64,000 nucleotides of DNA, taken from assembly GCA_934525625.1 (NCBI GenBank), contig CAKSZL010000008.1, positions 1 through 64,000 of the forward strand. Direction: 5' to 3'. Both the position numbers and the translations under genes were made by a program. The number at the start of each line of letters is the position of its first letter. Position 1 is the first letter of the stretch. Positions 48,132 to 56,130 of the stretch are shown here, piece by piece. Below the pieces are notes generated by a model, which saw nothing but the letters and a program-made list of their open reading frames with translations, did not search any database and was not told the origin of the DNA. This DNA is from an uncultured Burkholderiaceae bacterium (GTDB lineage: Bacteria > Pseudomonadota > Gammaproteobacteria > Burkholderiales > Burkholderiaceae_B).

Positions 48132-48848
48132 ATGCATCGTGTCCGGTCACTTCCTTTGCTCGATGCCATGGACAACACGCCCCGTCTCAAGACGGATTTC
48201 AAGCAGAACATTCTCCAGGTCGCCCGCGCGCTGACGCCGTTTTCGCGCGGATGCTTCTACGAGGTCGGGCCCGATCTCGAACCTCGGGGCCACGTCGTGT
48301 TCGGCGGCGACACCACCTGGATCAAGCCTTACGGCGATACCTACCGCCGCTACGATCCCTTCCATCCCAGGCATTTTTCAGCGCGTTCCCGGCCGTCCAT
48401 CATCACCAACGCGGACTACCCCTCCGACGATCCCGCCAGCGCCCTGTACATACGCGACTTCATGCACCGGGTCGGCGTCGTGCACAAAGTCGAGATCCTG
48501 CTGCGCGATGCGTCCAGCAACATCGTGGCCGGCTTGAGGCTGGGCCGGGGGCGGGCATCGGGGCCGTTCGACGCCGACACCTTGCAGGTGCTGGACAAGC
48601 TGCGCCCCGTCGTCGAAATGGCATGCCAGAACGCACTGGCCCAGCCGCCTGTTTTCGACGGCCTGACGCCGCGCGAACACCAGGTGCTCTCATGCCTGCT
48701 GGAAGCCATGTCCGACAAGATGATCGCCCGGGCGCTGGGCATTTCGCTGCCCACCGTCAAATTGCATGTGCGCACCTTGTTTCGCAAACTGGGCGTGCAC
48801 AGCCGCGCCGAGGCCATCGTCAGGGCCCACCAGGCCGGCCTGGCCTAG
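48132..48848 (+). CDS. LuxR-family transcriptional regulator
   Basis: A 238-aa regulator with a C-terminal LuxR HTH (~172-236; [28 protein letters not shown], then [15 protein letters not shown]). The N-terminal ~165 residues have a GAF/autoinducer-like alpha/beta pattern without the Trp/Asp/Tyr set I would expect for acyl-homoserine lactone binding. The start could also be the ATG at 48168. It is a single gene, divergent from argS and ending at the repeat element; the targets are not evident. Confidence 0.88.
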   Translation: MHRVRSLPLLDAMDNTPRLKTDFKQNILQVARALTPFSRGCFYEVGPDLEPRGHVVFGGDTTWIKPYGDTYRRYDPFHPRHFSARSRPSIITNADYPSDDPASALYIRDFMHRVGVVHKVEILLRDASSNIVAGLRLGRGRASGPFDADTLQVLDKLRPVVEMACQNALAQPPVFDGLTPREHQVLSCLLEAMSDKMIARALGISLPTVKLHVRTLFRKLGVHSRAEAIVRAHQAGLA

Positions 48849-48852
48849 GCTT

Positions 48853-48956
48853 ATTCCATCTCTAGATCAAACGATTACTTTGTCGCCTTCGCTTGCCGTA
48901 CGATTTGTACTGTCTGCGCTTCGTCTTCGCGTACTCGTTTGATCTAGAAATGGAAT
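48853..48956. repeat. MITE-like inverted-repeat element, copy 2
   Basis: A 104-bp element with terminal inverted repeats pairing at 22 of 24 positions (48850-48873 against 48936-48959): ctagatcaaacg at the left and cgtttgatctag at the right are exact. The terminal ttccat...atggaa is flanked by TTA on both sides (48851-48853 and 48956-48958), a possible 3-bp target duplication. It lies between the convergent LuxR and dehydrogenase genes. The 103-bp copy is at 36207-36309. Confidence 0.85.
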
Positions 48957-48971
48957 TAGTACTAAATCGGC

Positions 48972-49811
48972 TCAGGCCAGATACGTGCGCGCGACGACGG
49001 CCAAGTCCTTGTCGTCGCCGTAGCGCTGGCCGGCGCGGCGGAAGGTGGCCAGCGCCGCCTGGGTGATGGGAGTGGGCACGTCCAGTTGGCGTGCGCTGGC
49101 GGCGATGACGTCCAGATCCTTGCACACGCCGTCTATGCTGTAGGCGACGGGCGGCGTGGCGCCCTGGATGACGGTGGCCTTGGGGGCGAGCGCGGGGAGC
49201 GCCGCCGGCGTGTCCAGAATCACGGCCAGCATGTCTTCGACCCGCAGCCCGGCGGCCGCGCCGACGCCCAGCGATTCGGCGAGCACGCCGAAATACCCGC
49301 CCATCAAGGTATTGATGCATAGCTTCATTGCGGTGCCCGCACCGACGGGGCCGCAATGCGCCACGCGCCGGGTGAAGGTGGAAAGCACGGGCTCTAGTTT
49401 GCCCAGCGTGGCCGCATCGCCGCCGGCCAGCCCCAGCAACTGGCCGGCCTGGGCCGGCGCGACCGTGCCGACCATGGGCAGATCCAGGAAGCCGGCGCCC
49501 GCCTCGGTTATCAGGGCGTGCAAGCGGTGAATGGTGTCCAGCCGGTTCAGGCCCAGTTCCGCGACGATTTTGCCGGCAAGCGGCAGGCTGGCGAGCTGGG
49601 CGTAAACCGCCAGCGTGGCCTCGTCGTCGCGCACCATGACCATGATCACGTCGCTGTCCGCGACGAGAGCTTGCAGAGACAGGGCGGACACCACGCCTTC
49701 GGGCATGGGTTTGCGGCTGCGATTCCAGGCGAGCGGCGTCAGCCCCGCGGCCTGCATGCGCGTCACGATGGCCGTCCCCATGCGGCCCAGGCCGACGAAT
49801 CCGATTTTCAT
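48972..49811 (-). CDS. 3-hydroxyisobutyrate-dehydrogenase-family oxidoreductase
   Basis: A 279-aa beta-hydroxyacid dehydrogenase: NAD(P)-binding MKIGFVGLGRMGTAI at the start, LDLPMVGTVAPAQAGQL in the substrate-motif position, and the catalytic Lys in GAGTAMKLCINTLMGG. The usual substrate-binding D-A-P-V-S-G motif is changed to D-L-P-M-V-G, so the substrate may be atypical. GAGGG precedes the ATG at 49811. It is divergent from the second hydrolase/NicX operon. Confidence 0.88.
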   Translation of the reverse strand: MKIGFVGLGRMGTAIVTRMQAAGLTPLAWNRSRKPMPEGVVSALSLQALVADSDVIMVMVRDDEATLAVYAQLASLPLAGKIVAELGLNRLDTIHRLHALITEAGAGFLDLPMVGTVAPAQAGQLLGLAGGDAATLGKLEPVLSTFTRRVAHCGPVGAGTAMKLCINTLMGGYFGVLAESLGVGAAAGLRVEDMLAVILDTPAALPALAPKATVIQGATPPVAYSIDGVCKDLDVIAASARQLDVPTPITQAALATFRRAGQRYGDDKDLAVVARTYLA

Positions 49812-49952
49812 TGGCTTACCCTCGCGGAAATGAACGCGGCGCCCCACGGCGCCGGAATGCCGTCGGCCCATGGTAGCTTGACCCGGCCGGGCTTGGCGAC
49901 CTATCCGTAAGGATAGTGGCGGCGAGCAGGTGCCGCGGCCTAGACTGGCCCC

Positions 49953-50795
49953 ATGACTCAGACGAATGCTTCTTCTCCCGCACCCGAGCGCCTGCCCATG
50001 AGCAGCGACGAGGCGCTGGCTTACGCGCGCCAGGCGACCTTGCTGGGCCGGGCCGCCGGTGTGTCGCCCACGTACGAGCTTTCGTACGGCGCGGACCCCG
50101 CGCATCGGCTGGAGGTTTATGCGCCGGACGATGCGCGCGGTTTGCCCGTCGTGGTGTTCCTGCATGGCGGAGGCTGGACGCATGGCGGCCTGGAGTGGCT
50201 GCGTTTCATGGCGCCGGCGGTCATGGCCGTGCCGGCGGTATTCGTTGCCGCAAGCTATCGCCTGGCGCCCGAGCACCGCTGGCCGGCGGCCTTTGAGGAC
50301 GTCTGTGCGCTCTTGGAATACGTGCGTGGGCTGGCGCGGCGCGAAGGCTACGACGACACGCGCATCGTGGCCTCAGGGCATTCGGCGGGCGGCCATTTGG
50401 CGGCACTGGCCACCCTGCGCGGGCAAATGTCCTGGCTGCGCGCGTGTTTTCCGGTTAGCAGCCGTTTCGACATGCGCCACCCCAACCCGGCGCCCAACAG
50501 CGGGGAAGAGCGGGTCTACAAGCTGGTACTGGCCCGCCCCGAACAGGACGCCGACGCCAGCCCGCTGCGCTACGTCGAAGGCAACCGGGTGCCGTTCCAC
50601 ATCGTCTGGGGCGGCGCCGATTTCAAGCGTGTGTCCACTTCGTCGCAGGCCATGGTCGAAGCCTTGCGCGGCAACGGTTCCGGCATCAGCCGGCAGATCG
50701 TTGCGGGTGCGGGGCATTTCGACACGCACCTGATGCTGGGAAGCCGCGATAATCCCTGGTATGAGCGGCTTAAGGAGGTATTGCGGCCATGCTGA
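49953..50795 (+). CDS. Alpha/beta hydrolase (HGGGW, arylformamidase/esterase-like), module 2
   Basis: A 280-aa paralogue of the hydrolase at 28463-29290. Shared blocks are HGGGWT at 71-76 followed by E-W-x-x-F-M-A-P-A, then YRLAPEHRWP and GHSAGGH with nucleophile Ser144; the catalytic His is likely in GAGHFDTHL. It overlaps the NicX-like gene by 7 bp. The order hydrolase-NicX here is the reverse of module 1. A deformylase/amidase role on the ring-cleavage product is inferred. Confidence 0.87.
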   Translation: MTQTNASSPAPERLPMSSDEALAYARQATLLGRAAGVSPTYELSYGADPAHRLEVYAPDDARGLPVVVFLHGGGWTHGGLEWLRFMAPAVMAVPAVFVAASYRLAPEHRWPAAFEDVCALLEYVRGLARREGYDDTRIVASGHSAGGHLAALATLRGQMSWLRACFPVSSRFDMRHPNPAPNSGEERVYKLVLARPEQDADASPLRYVEGNRVPFHIVWGGADFKRVSTSSQAMVEALRGNGSGISRQIVAGAGHFDTHLMLGSRDNPWYERLKEVLRPC

Positions 50796-51835
50796 TCGAA
50801 CGGGTGGAAGGCAAATGGGTGGCGGATTTCGTCGAGGTATTCGGCCTGTGCAAGGTCAAGGCCGGCGAGGTGGTCGCCATACTGTCCGAAAGCCAGTCCC
50901 GCCAAGTGCTAGTGGATCTGGCCGAACTGGCGTTGGCGCAGATGGGTGCCAAGGTCTTTCACGTGCGCTTGCCTTCGCCGCGAGTGACGAGCCCGGCGCC
51001 CTTGCGCTCCACCGGCACGACGCTGGCGATAGGCGGGCTGGAGCCGGTCGTCTCGGCCTTGTCGCAATGCGGGATGGTCGTCGACTGCACTGTCGAAGGC
51101 ATGCTGCATGCGGCCGAAACGCGCCGGATACTGGAAAGCGGCACGCGTATTTTCATGGTCAGCAACGAGCACCCGGAAATCCTGGAGCGGCTCAAGCCCA
51201 GCCTGGCGCTGCAAGAAAAATGCCAGCGCGGCGCGAAGATGATTACCGAGGCTTCGATCATGCGCGTCAGTTCGGCGGCCGGCACCTCGTTGACGGTCGA
51301 TCTTTCGCGCACGAGCGGGCGCGGCAGCGCGGGCATCGCCGACCGGCCGGGCAGCATGGGCTATTGGCCGGCGGGCTTGTGCATTTGCTTTCCCTCGCCG
51401 GGCAGCGTCAACGGCGTCATCGTGCTCGACGAGGGCGACGTCAACCTGACGTTCAAGCGCTATGTCGAATCGCGCGTCGTGCTGACCGTGGAAAACGACT
51501 TCGTGGTCGACATAGCGGGCAAGGGCCTGGACGCCGACCTCATGCGCGGCTATTACGCGGCCTGGAATGATCCGGCCGCGTATTCCATCAGCCACGTGGG
51601 CTGGGGCATGGCGCCCGGCGCGCGCTGGGACGCGCTGGCCATGTACGACAAGCGCGACACCAATGGCACCGAACTGCGGGCGTTCGCGGGCAACTTCCTG
51701 TTTTCGACCGGCGCCAACGAAACCGCGGGCCGGTACACCGCCTGCCATTTCGACTATCCCATGCGCCATTGCACGGTGGTGCTGGACGGGCAGCCGGTCG
51801 TCGTCGATGGCGTGGTTCAGCAGGTGCTGGCATGA
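50789..51835 (+). CDS. NicX-like Fe(II) ring-cleavage dioxygenase, module 2
   Basis: A 348-aa paralogue of the product at 29293-30372. It keeps the presumed Fe(II) ligands His269 (ISHVGWG), His320 and Asp322 (H-F-D), as well as GNFLFSTGAN (301-310) and SSAAGTSLTVDLS in place of SKAGTDLHYEC. The ADEPGRFDHW region is changed to IADRPGSMGYWPAG, so the substrate is probably different. It overlaps the hydrolase gene by 7 bp and the ABC ATPase gene by 4 bp, within a tightly packed operon. Confidence 0.78.
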   Translation: MLIERVEGKWVADFVEVFGLCKVKAGEVVAILSESQSRQVLVDLAELALAQMGAKVFHVRLPSPRVTSPAPLRSTGTTLAIGGLEPVVSALSQCGMVVDCTVEGMLHAAETRRILESGTRIFMVSNEHPEILERLKPSLALQEKCQRGAKMITEASIMRVSSAAGTSLTVDLSRTSGRGSAGIADRPGSMGYWPAGLCICFPSPGSVNGVIVLDEGDVNLTFKRYVESRVVLTVENDFVVDIAGKGLDADLMRGYYAAWNDPAAYSISHVGWGMAPGARWDALAMYDKRDTNGTELRAFAGNFLFSTGANETAGRYTACHFDYPMRHCTVVLDGQPVVVDGVVQQVLA

Positions 51836-52599
51836 CGGACGCCGCCGTGGAACGCGCGCCCGAAGCATGCGTCAGCCTGCGCGACGTCAGCCTAGAGCTG
51901 GGCGGGCAGACCATTTACGAGTCGCTGTCGCTGGATATCCCTCGGTCGGGTTTCTTTTTTTTGCTGGGCCCATCGGGCTGCGGTAAATCGACCTTGCTGC
52001 GCCTGATCGCCGGCTTGCTGGAACCCGCCTCGGGCAGCGTCAGCGTGGCCGGCCAGCCGGCGGAGCAGGCTTGGCGCGAGCTGGCTTTCGTGTTCCAGTC
52101 GCCGCGCCTGGCGGGCTGGCGCAATGCCCTGGACAACGTCACGCTGGCCGGGGAACTGCGCTTTGGCGGCCCGGCCAAACGCTATCGCGATCAGGCCGCG
52201 GAGCTGCTGACCCGCCTAGGCCTGGGCAGCGACATGCACAAGATGCCCGCGATGCTGTCCGGGGGCGAGCGCCAGCGCGTGGCGATCGCGCGGGCCTTCT
52301 TGCTGGATTCGCCCATCGTGCTGATGGACGAGCCCTTCTCCGCGCTCGATTTGAAGACGCGCGGCAATTTGCGCGAAGAACTGGCGCAGCTGTGGAATGC
52401 GTTCAATAAAACCGTGGTCTTCGTGACGCACGATGTGGACGACGCATTGGCCCTGGCGGACAGGATAGCCGTCTTCGGCCCCAAGCCCACGCGCCTGCTG
52501 GAAGTGATGAAGCTGGATACGCCGCGTCCCAGAACCACCATACGGAGTCCGGAAATGCAATCGTTGCGTGCCCGGCTGGAAAAGCTGTTGACCCATTGA
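51832..52599 (+). CDS. ABC importer ATPase, SsuB/TauB class
   Basis: A 255-aa ATPase: Walker A GPSGCGKST, Q-loop FVFQSPRLAGW, signature LSGGERQRVAIARAFL, Walker B IVLMDEPFSALD and H-loop VFVTHDVDDAL. The ATG at 51832 overlaps the NicX-like stop (ATGA). This class imports sulfonates, nitrate, riboflavin or pyrimidine precursors and related small ring compounds. Confidence 0.93.
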   Translation: MTDAAVERAPEACVSLRDVSLELGGQTIYESLSLDIPRSGFFFLLGPSGCGKSTLLRLIAGLLEPASGSVSVAGQPAEQAWRELAFVFQSPRLAGWRNALDNVTLAGELRFGGPAKRYRDQAAELLTRLGLGSDMHKMPAMLSGGERQRVAIARAFLLDSPIVLMDEPFSALDLKTRGNLREELAQLWNAFNKTVVFVTHDVDDALALADRIAVFGPKPTRLLEVMKLDTPRPRTTIRSPEMQSLRARLEKLLTH

Positions 52600-52610
52600 A
52601 AGGAGCGGAC

Positions 52611-53597
52611 ATGATGAACGTCAAAGTCAGGAAATGGTTGGCGGGGCTGTCTTGCCTGCTGGCGGTGACGGCGGTTGGCGCCAAGGAAAAAATTACCTAC
52701 GCCTATCAGATGGACCCCATGTACGAGGCGGCGCTGTGGGCGCTGAAGAACGGCAAGATCGCCTCGGACAAGGTCGAGGTCGAGATGACGGCCTTGTCCA
52801 TCCCGGCGCTGATCCAGGCGACGACCACGCGCAGCTACGACGTGATCCAGGCCGACGTCATCAACGTGCAGCGCTCGGCCGAGCGCGGTCTGCCCTTGAT
52901 CGTGATGTCCACGGCCAACCGCTACAGCCAGAAGGGCGAAGGCCATCACATCTGGGTCAAGCAGGACAGCCCGTATCAAAGCCTGGCCGACCTCAAGGGC
53001 AAGAAGATCGCCGTGCCCTCGCTGGGCTCGTCGGGCTTCAACCTGCTGCGCTTCGCCACCGAACAGAAGCTGGGCGTCAACCTCAATCCGATGAAGGGCG
53101 ATTACGTCTTCGTGGAAATGCCGGTGCCGCAGATCGAAGCGGCGCTGGCGTCGGGCAACGTCGACGCGGCCACGACCATCCTCAGCCAGAACTACCGCGT
53201 CGCCCAGGCGGGCGCGTACCGGCCGGTGGCCAAGCCCGCGCAATACATGTTCGAGCTGTGGGGCCTGCGCATGATTCCGTCCATCAACGTCGGCTATCCC
53301 GACAAGATTGCGGCGCGCCCCGAAGCCATGAAGGAGTTCGCACGCATGATGAAGGCGTCGGCCGATTACCTGAAGGCGCATCCCCAGGAGGTGTATGACG
53401 CCGTTGCCAAGGAACAGCAAATAGACCGCGCCTTCTTCGATACGCTGGCCGACAGCTATGCGGAATCTCCCAACGTGCTGACGGCGGACGATCGCAAGGC
53501 CGTCAGCAAGCTGTGGGACCTGGCCCACGAGAACGGTTTGCTCAAGCAAGCGCCCGACCATGTCAAATACTTCTGGGCGGACGCGGTGCCGGAATGA
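52611..53597 (+). CDS. NMT1/SsuA-type periplasmic solute-binding protein
   Basis: A 328-aa type 2 binding protein with a Sec signal (VRKWLAGLSCLLAVTAVGAK). The ATG at 52611 is preceded by AGGAG at 52601-52605. Blocks: KITYAYQMDPMYEAALWALKNGK, VIQADVINVQRSAERGLP, LKGKKIAVPSLGSSGFNLLRF. It is the receptor of the operon importer and its ligand probably feeds the NicX-like enzyme. Confidence 0.9.
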   Translation: MMNVKVRKWLAGLSCLLAVTAVGAKEKITYAYQMDPMYEAALWALKNGKIASDKVEVEMTALSIPALIQATTTRSYDVIQADVINVQRSAERGLPLIVMSTANRYSQKGEGHHIWVKQDSPYQSLADLKGKKIAVPSLGSSGFNLLRFATEQKLGVNLNPMKGDYVFVEMPVPQIEAALASGNVDAATTILSQNYRVAQAGAYRPVAKPAQYMFELWGLRMIPSINVGYPDKIAARPEAMKEFARMMKASADYLKAHPQEVYDAVAKEQQIDRAFFDTLADSYAESPNVLTADDRKAVSKLWDLAHENGLLKQAPDHVKYFWADAVPE

Positions 53598-54373
53598 CGT
53601 CGACCGCCACGCCCGGCCTGGCGCGCCGCACCTGGCTCGTCACGATCTGCGCCGTCCTGCTGCTGGCGGCGGCGTGGGTCGTGGCGTCCATGCTGTATCC
53701 GCCTTATCTGGTGCCGCGCCCCCAGGCCGTCGCGCAGAATCTATGGCTGTTCGCTTCCGAATGGGGCTATGCCCGCCATACCGTGGCCACGGTGGCGCAC
53801 ATCCTGTGCTCCATGCTGGCCGCGCTGGCGCTGGGCAGCGTGCTGGCGGGCGCGGCGCATTTTTTTCCGGTGCTGGACGTCGCGGTGCATCACCGCTTGT
53901 CGCCCTTCGCCAATTCCTTTTCCAGCGTGGGCTGGACGATACTGATCGTCGTCTGGCTGGGCATTGGGCTGGCCACGGTGCTGGTGGCGACCACCGCCAT
54001 CCTGCTGCCCTTCGTGCTCGTCAACCTGAAGGCCGGCTTCGAGGCGCTGGAGCAGGAGCAAATGGAAATGGCGCGCGCGTTCACGCGCAATCGGCTGCGC
54101 CAGATACGGCTGGTCATGCTGCCGCTGCTGGTGCCCTACCTGTTCGCCTCGGCGCGCATCACCTTCGGCGTGGCGTGCCAGGCCGTGCTGATCACCGAAT
54201 TGTTCGGCGGCAACTCCGGCCTGGGCTACGTCGTCAACATCGCCAGCCAAGAGGTGGACACGCCGCTGATTTTCGCCGTGGCCTTGTTCATGGTGGCCTT
54301 ATTCCAGTTGGCCGACCGGTGGATGCTGGAGCCGGTGCAACGCAAACTCGCCAGAACCTATGCCTACTCGTGA
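53594..54373 (+). CDS. ABC importer permease 1, SsuC class
   Basis: A 259-aa inner-membrane permease with about six TM helices and the coupling-loop block ARAFTRNRLRQIRLVMLPLLVPYLFASARITFG. It overlaps the binding-protein stop by 4 bp and the next permease by 14 bp. Importers of this class commonly use one permease as a homodimer; two different permeases here suggest a heterodimer. Confidence 0.92.
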   Translation: MTSTATPGLARRTWLVTICAVLLLAAAWVVASMLYPPYLVPRPQAVAQNLWLFASEWGYARHTVATVAHILCSMLAALALGSVLAGAAHFFPVLDVAVHHRLSPFANSFSSVGWTILIVVWLGIGLATVLVATTAILLPFVLVNLKAGFEALEQEQMEMARAFTRNRLRQIRLVMLPLLVPYLFASARITFGVACQAVLITELFGGNSGLGYVVNIASQEVDTPLIFAVALFMVALFQLADRWMLEPVQRKLARTYAYS

Positions 54374-55118
54374 CCGCCTGATCGCCCAGCTCGTCGGCAA
54401 TGGATTCGTCTTTGCCGCATTGGCCGCCTGGTGGCTCGCCAGCCGAGGGGGGGGAGCCCAGGCCATCCCCGATCCGCTGGAGGTGGGGCGCCTAACCCTG
54501 TCGCTGATGGTGTCGCCCGAGCATGCGATGCATTGGGTGTGGAGCCTGCTGCGCGTGCTGTGCTCGGTGCTGGTCGCCGTGGCCATAGGCGGGGCGCTGG
54601 CCATGCTGCCGCGCGCCTTTCCCGTCATGCAGGGCGTGGTGCATCAATTGTGCAAACCCTTCCTGATGTCGTTTCCAACGGTGGCCTGGGCCATTCTGGC
54701 GACCATATGGTTCGGGGTTTCCACGGCGACGGTCTTGTTCATCCAGCTGATGATCCTGATACCGTATTGCCTGATCAACATCAGCGAAGGCGTCAGGGCG
54801 CTGGATACCGAACTGGAGGAAATGGGGCGCAGCTGCACGCATAGCCGTTTGCGCTTGCTGACGCACATACTGCTGCCCCAGCTCATGCCTTACCTGGTGG
54901 CGGCCTTGCGGATCTCTTACGGGGTGGCCTGGAAGATCGCGCTGATCGCCGAGATGTTCGGCGCCAAGAGCGGGTTGGGCTATCTGATGGTGCGCGCGCA
55001 AAGCTATGGCGACGGCAATACCGTGCTGGCCTCGTGCTTTGTCATCATCGTTCTTTTCTGGGCGGGCGACCGCCTGTTGATCGTGCCGCTGGCGCGCCGA
55101 TTCCGGTTATCGACATGA
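54360..55118 (+). CDS. ABC importer permease 2, SsuC class
   Basis: A 252-aa permease resembling the preceding one: SFPTVAWAILATIWFGVST and GRSCTHSRLRLLTHILLPQLMPYLVAALRISYG match its counterpart regions. It overlaps the upstream gene by 14 bp and the downstream MDR gene by 4 bp, so the operon is continuous. Confidence 0.92.
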   Translation: MPTRDRLIAQLVGNGFVFAALAAWWLASRGGGAQAIPDPLEVGRLTLSLMVSPEHAMHWVWSLLRVLCSVLVAVAIGGALAMLPRAFPVMQGVVHQLCKPFLMSFPTVAWAILATIWFGVSTATVLFIQLMILIPYCLINISEGVRALDTELEEMGRSCTHSRLRLLTHILLPQLMPYLVAALRISYGVAWKIALIAEMFGAKSGLGYLMVRAQSYGDGNTVLASCFVIIVLFWAGDRLLIVPLARRFRLST

Positions 55119-56119
55119 GCATTGCCGCAATGAAGAACGCAGAAATCAGGCTGGCCCGGCGTCCCGTCGGCAGGCTGTCGACGGACGATTTCGTCCTTGA
55201 GGAAGCGCCCGTGGCCGCGCCGCAAGCGGGCCAGGTATTGGTGCGGACGGAATGGCTGTCCATGGACCCCTATTTGTTCGAGCGCATGCTGTCCGACGCC
55301 ATGGGGCCGATGTTGATGCCTGGGCAATGCATACCCGGGCGCGGCCTGGGTGTGGTCGTGCAGGGCGACATGCCGGCGGGCACGCTGGTGGCGGGGGAGT
55401 TGGGCTGGCGGCGCTATGCAACGCTGGACGCCTCCGCGCTGATGCCGTTGCAGGCCATGCCGCAGGTGCCGGACACCTGGCATCTGTCCGTGCTGGGCGC
55501 GCCGGGCATTACCGCTTGGCTGGTGCTGACGCAAGTGCTGCGCGCCGAATCGGGCATGACGCTGCTGGTGTCGGGGGCGGCGGGTACGGTCGGCGCCTTG
55601 GCCGGCCAACTGGCGCGGCGCATGGGTGTGCGGACGATAGGCATCGCCGGTTCTCCCGAGCGCGCGTCCTGGCTGCGCGCGCATGGCTACGACCAGGTGC
55701 TGAATCGTCGCCAGGTCGATGACTGGCGCCAGGCCTTGCGGGCTACCGCGCCCGAAGGCGTGGATCTGTACTTCGACAATGTGGGTGGGCGCATTCTGGA
55801 AGCCGCCGTCGACGCCATGAAGCCGCGGGGAAGCATTGCGCTGTGCGGGCACGCGGCCGAATACACCGAAGCGGCCGCCGTGCTGCCCACGGCGCCGATA
55901 CTGTACAAGCGCCTGACGGTACGGGGATTCCTGGTGCGCGATCATGTGGCGCAATTCGGCCAGGCGCGCCAAGCCATCCTCCAGGCCTTGCGCGATGCGC
56001 CGCTATTCATGGGCGAGACGGTACACGAAGGCCTGGAAAGCGCGCCCCAAGCGCTGTGCGCGGTATTGCGCGGCGAGGGTTTGGGCAAGCATCTGGTGCG
56101 GGTGGCCAGCCCGGGCTGA
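55115..56119 (+). CDS. NADP-dependent MDR oxidoreductase (double-bond reductase type)
   Basis: A 334-aa medium-chain dehydrogenase/reductase without zinc ligands, of the prostaglandin/curcumin reductase subgroup: ARRPVGRLSTDDFVLEEAPV, LSMDPYLFERM, nucleotide-binding VSGAAGTVGALAGQLARRMG (~155), then YFDNVGGRILEAAVDAM. It reduces activated C=C bonds. As last gene of the module 2 operon it could reduce an unsaturated product of ring cleavage; that is inference. Confidence 0.88.
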   Translation: MSIAAMKNAEIRLARRPVGRLSTDDFVLEEAPVAAPQAGQVLVRTEWLSMDPYLFERMLSDAMGPMLMPGQCIPGRGLGVVVQGDMPAGTLVAGELGWRRYATLDASALMPLQAMPQVPDTWHLSVLGAPGITAWLVLTQVLRAESGMTLLVSGAAGTVGALAGQLARRMGVRTIGIAGSPERASWLRAHGYDQVLNRRQVDDWRQALRATAPEGVDLYFDNVGGRILEAAVDAMKPRGSIALCGHAAEYTEAAAVLPTAPILYKRLTVRGFLVRDHVAQFGQARQAILQALRDAPLFMGETVHEGLESAPQALCAVLRGEGLGKHLVRVASPG

Positions 56120-56130
56120 GGCGCCGGGCC

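Noticed and set aside
48871..48956. CRISPR-like repeat
   Set aside because: Only two distant copies of the element exist, with no spacer array or cas genes.
48862..49356. Open frame of 164 aa on the minus strand
   Set aside because: It overlaps the dehydrogenase gene in another frame and ends in the repeat element, with no recognisable family.
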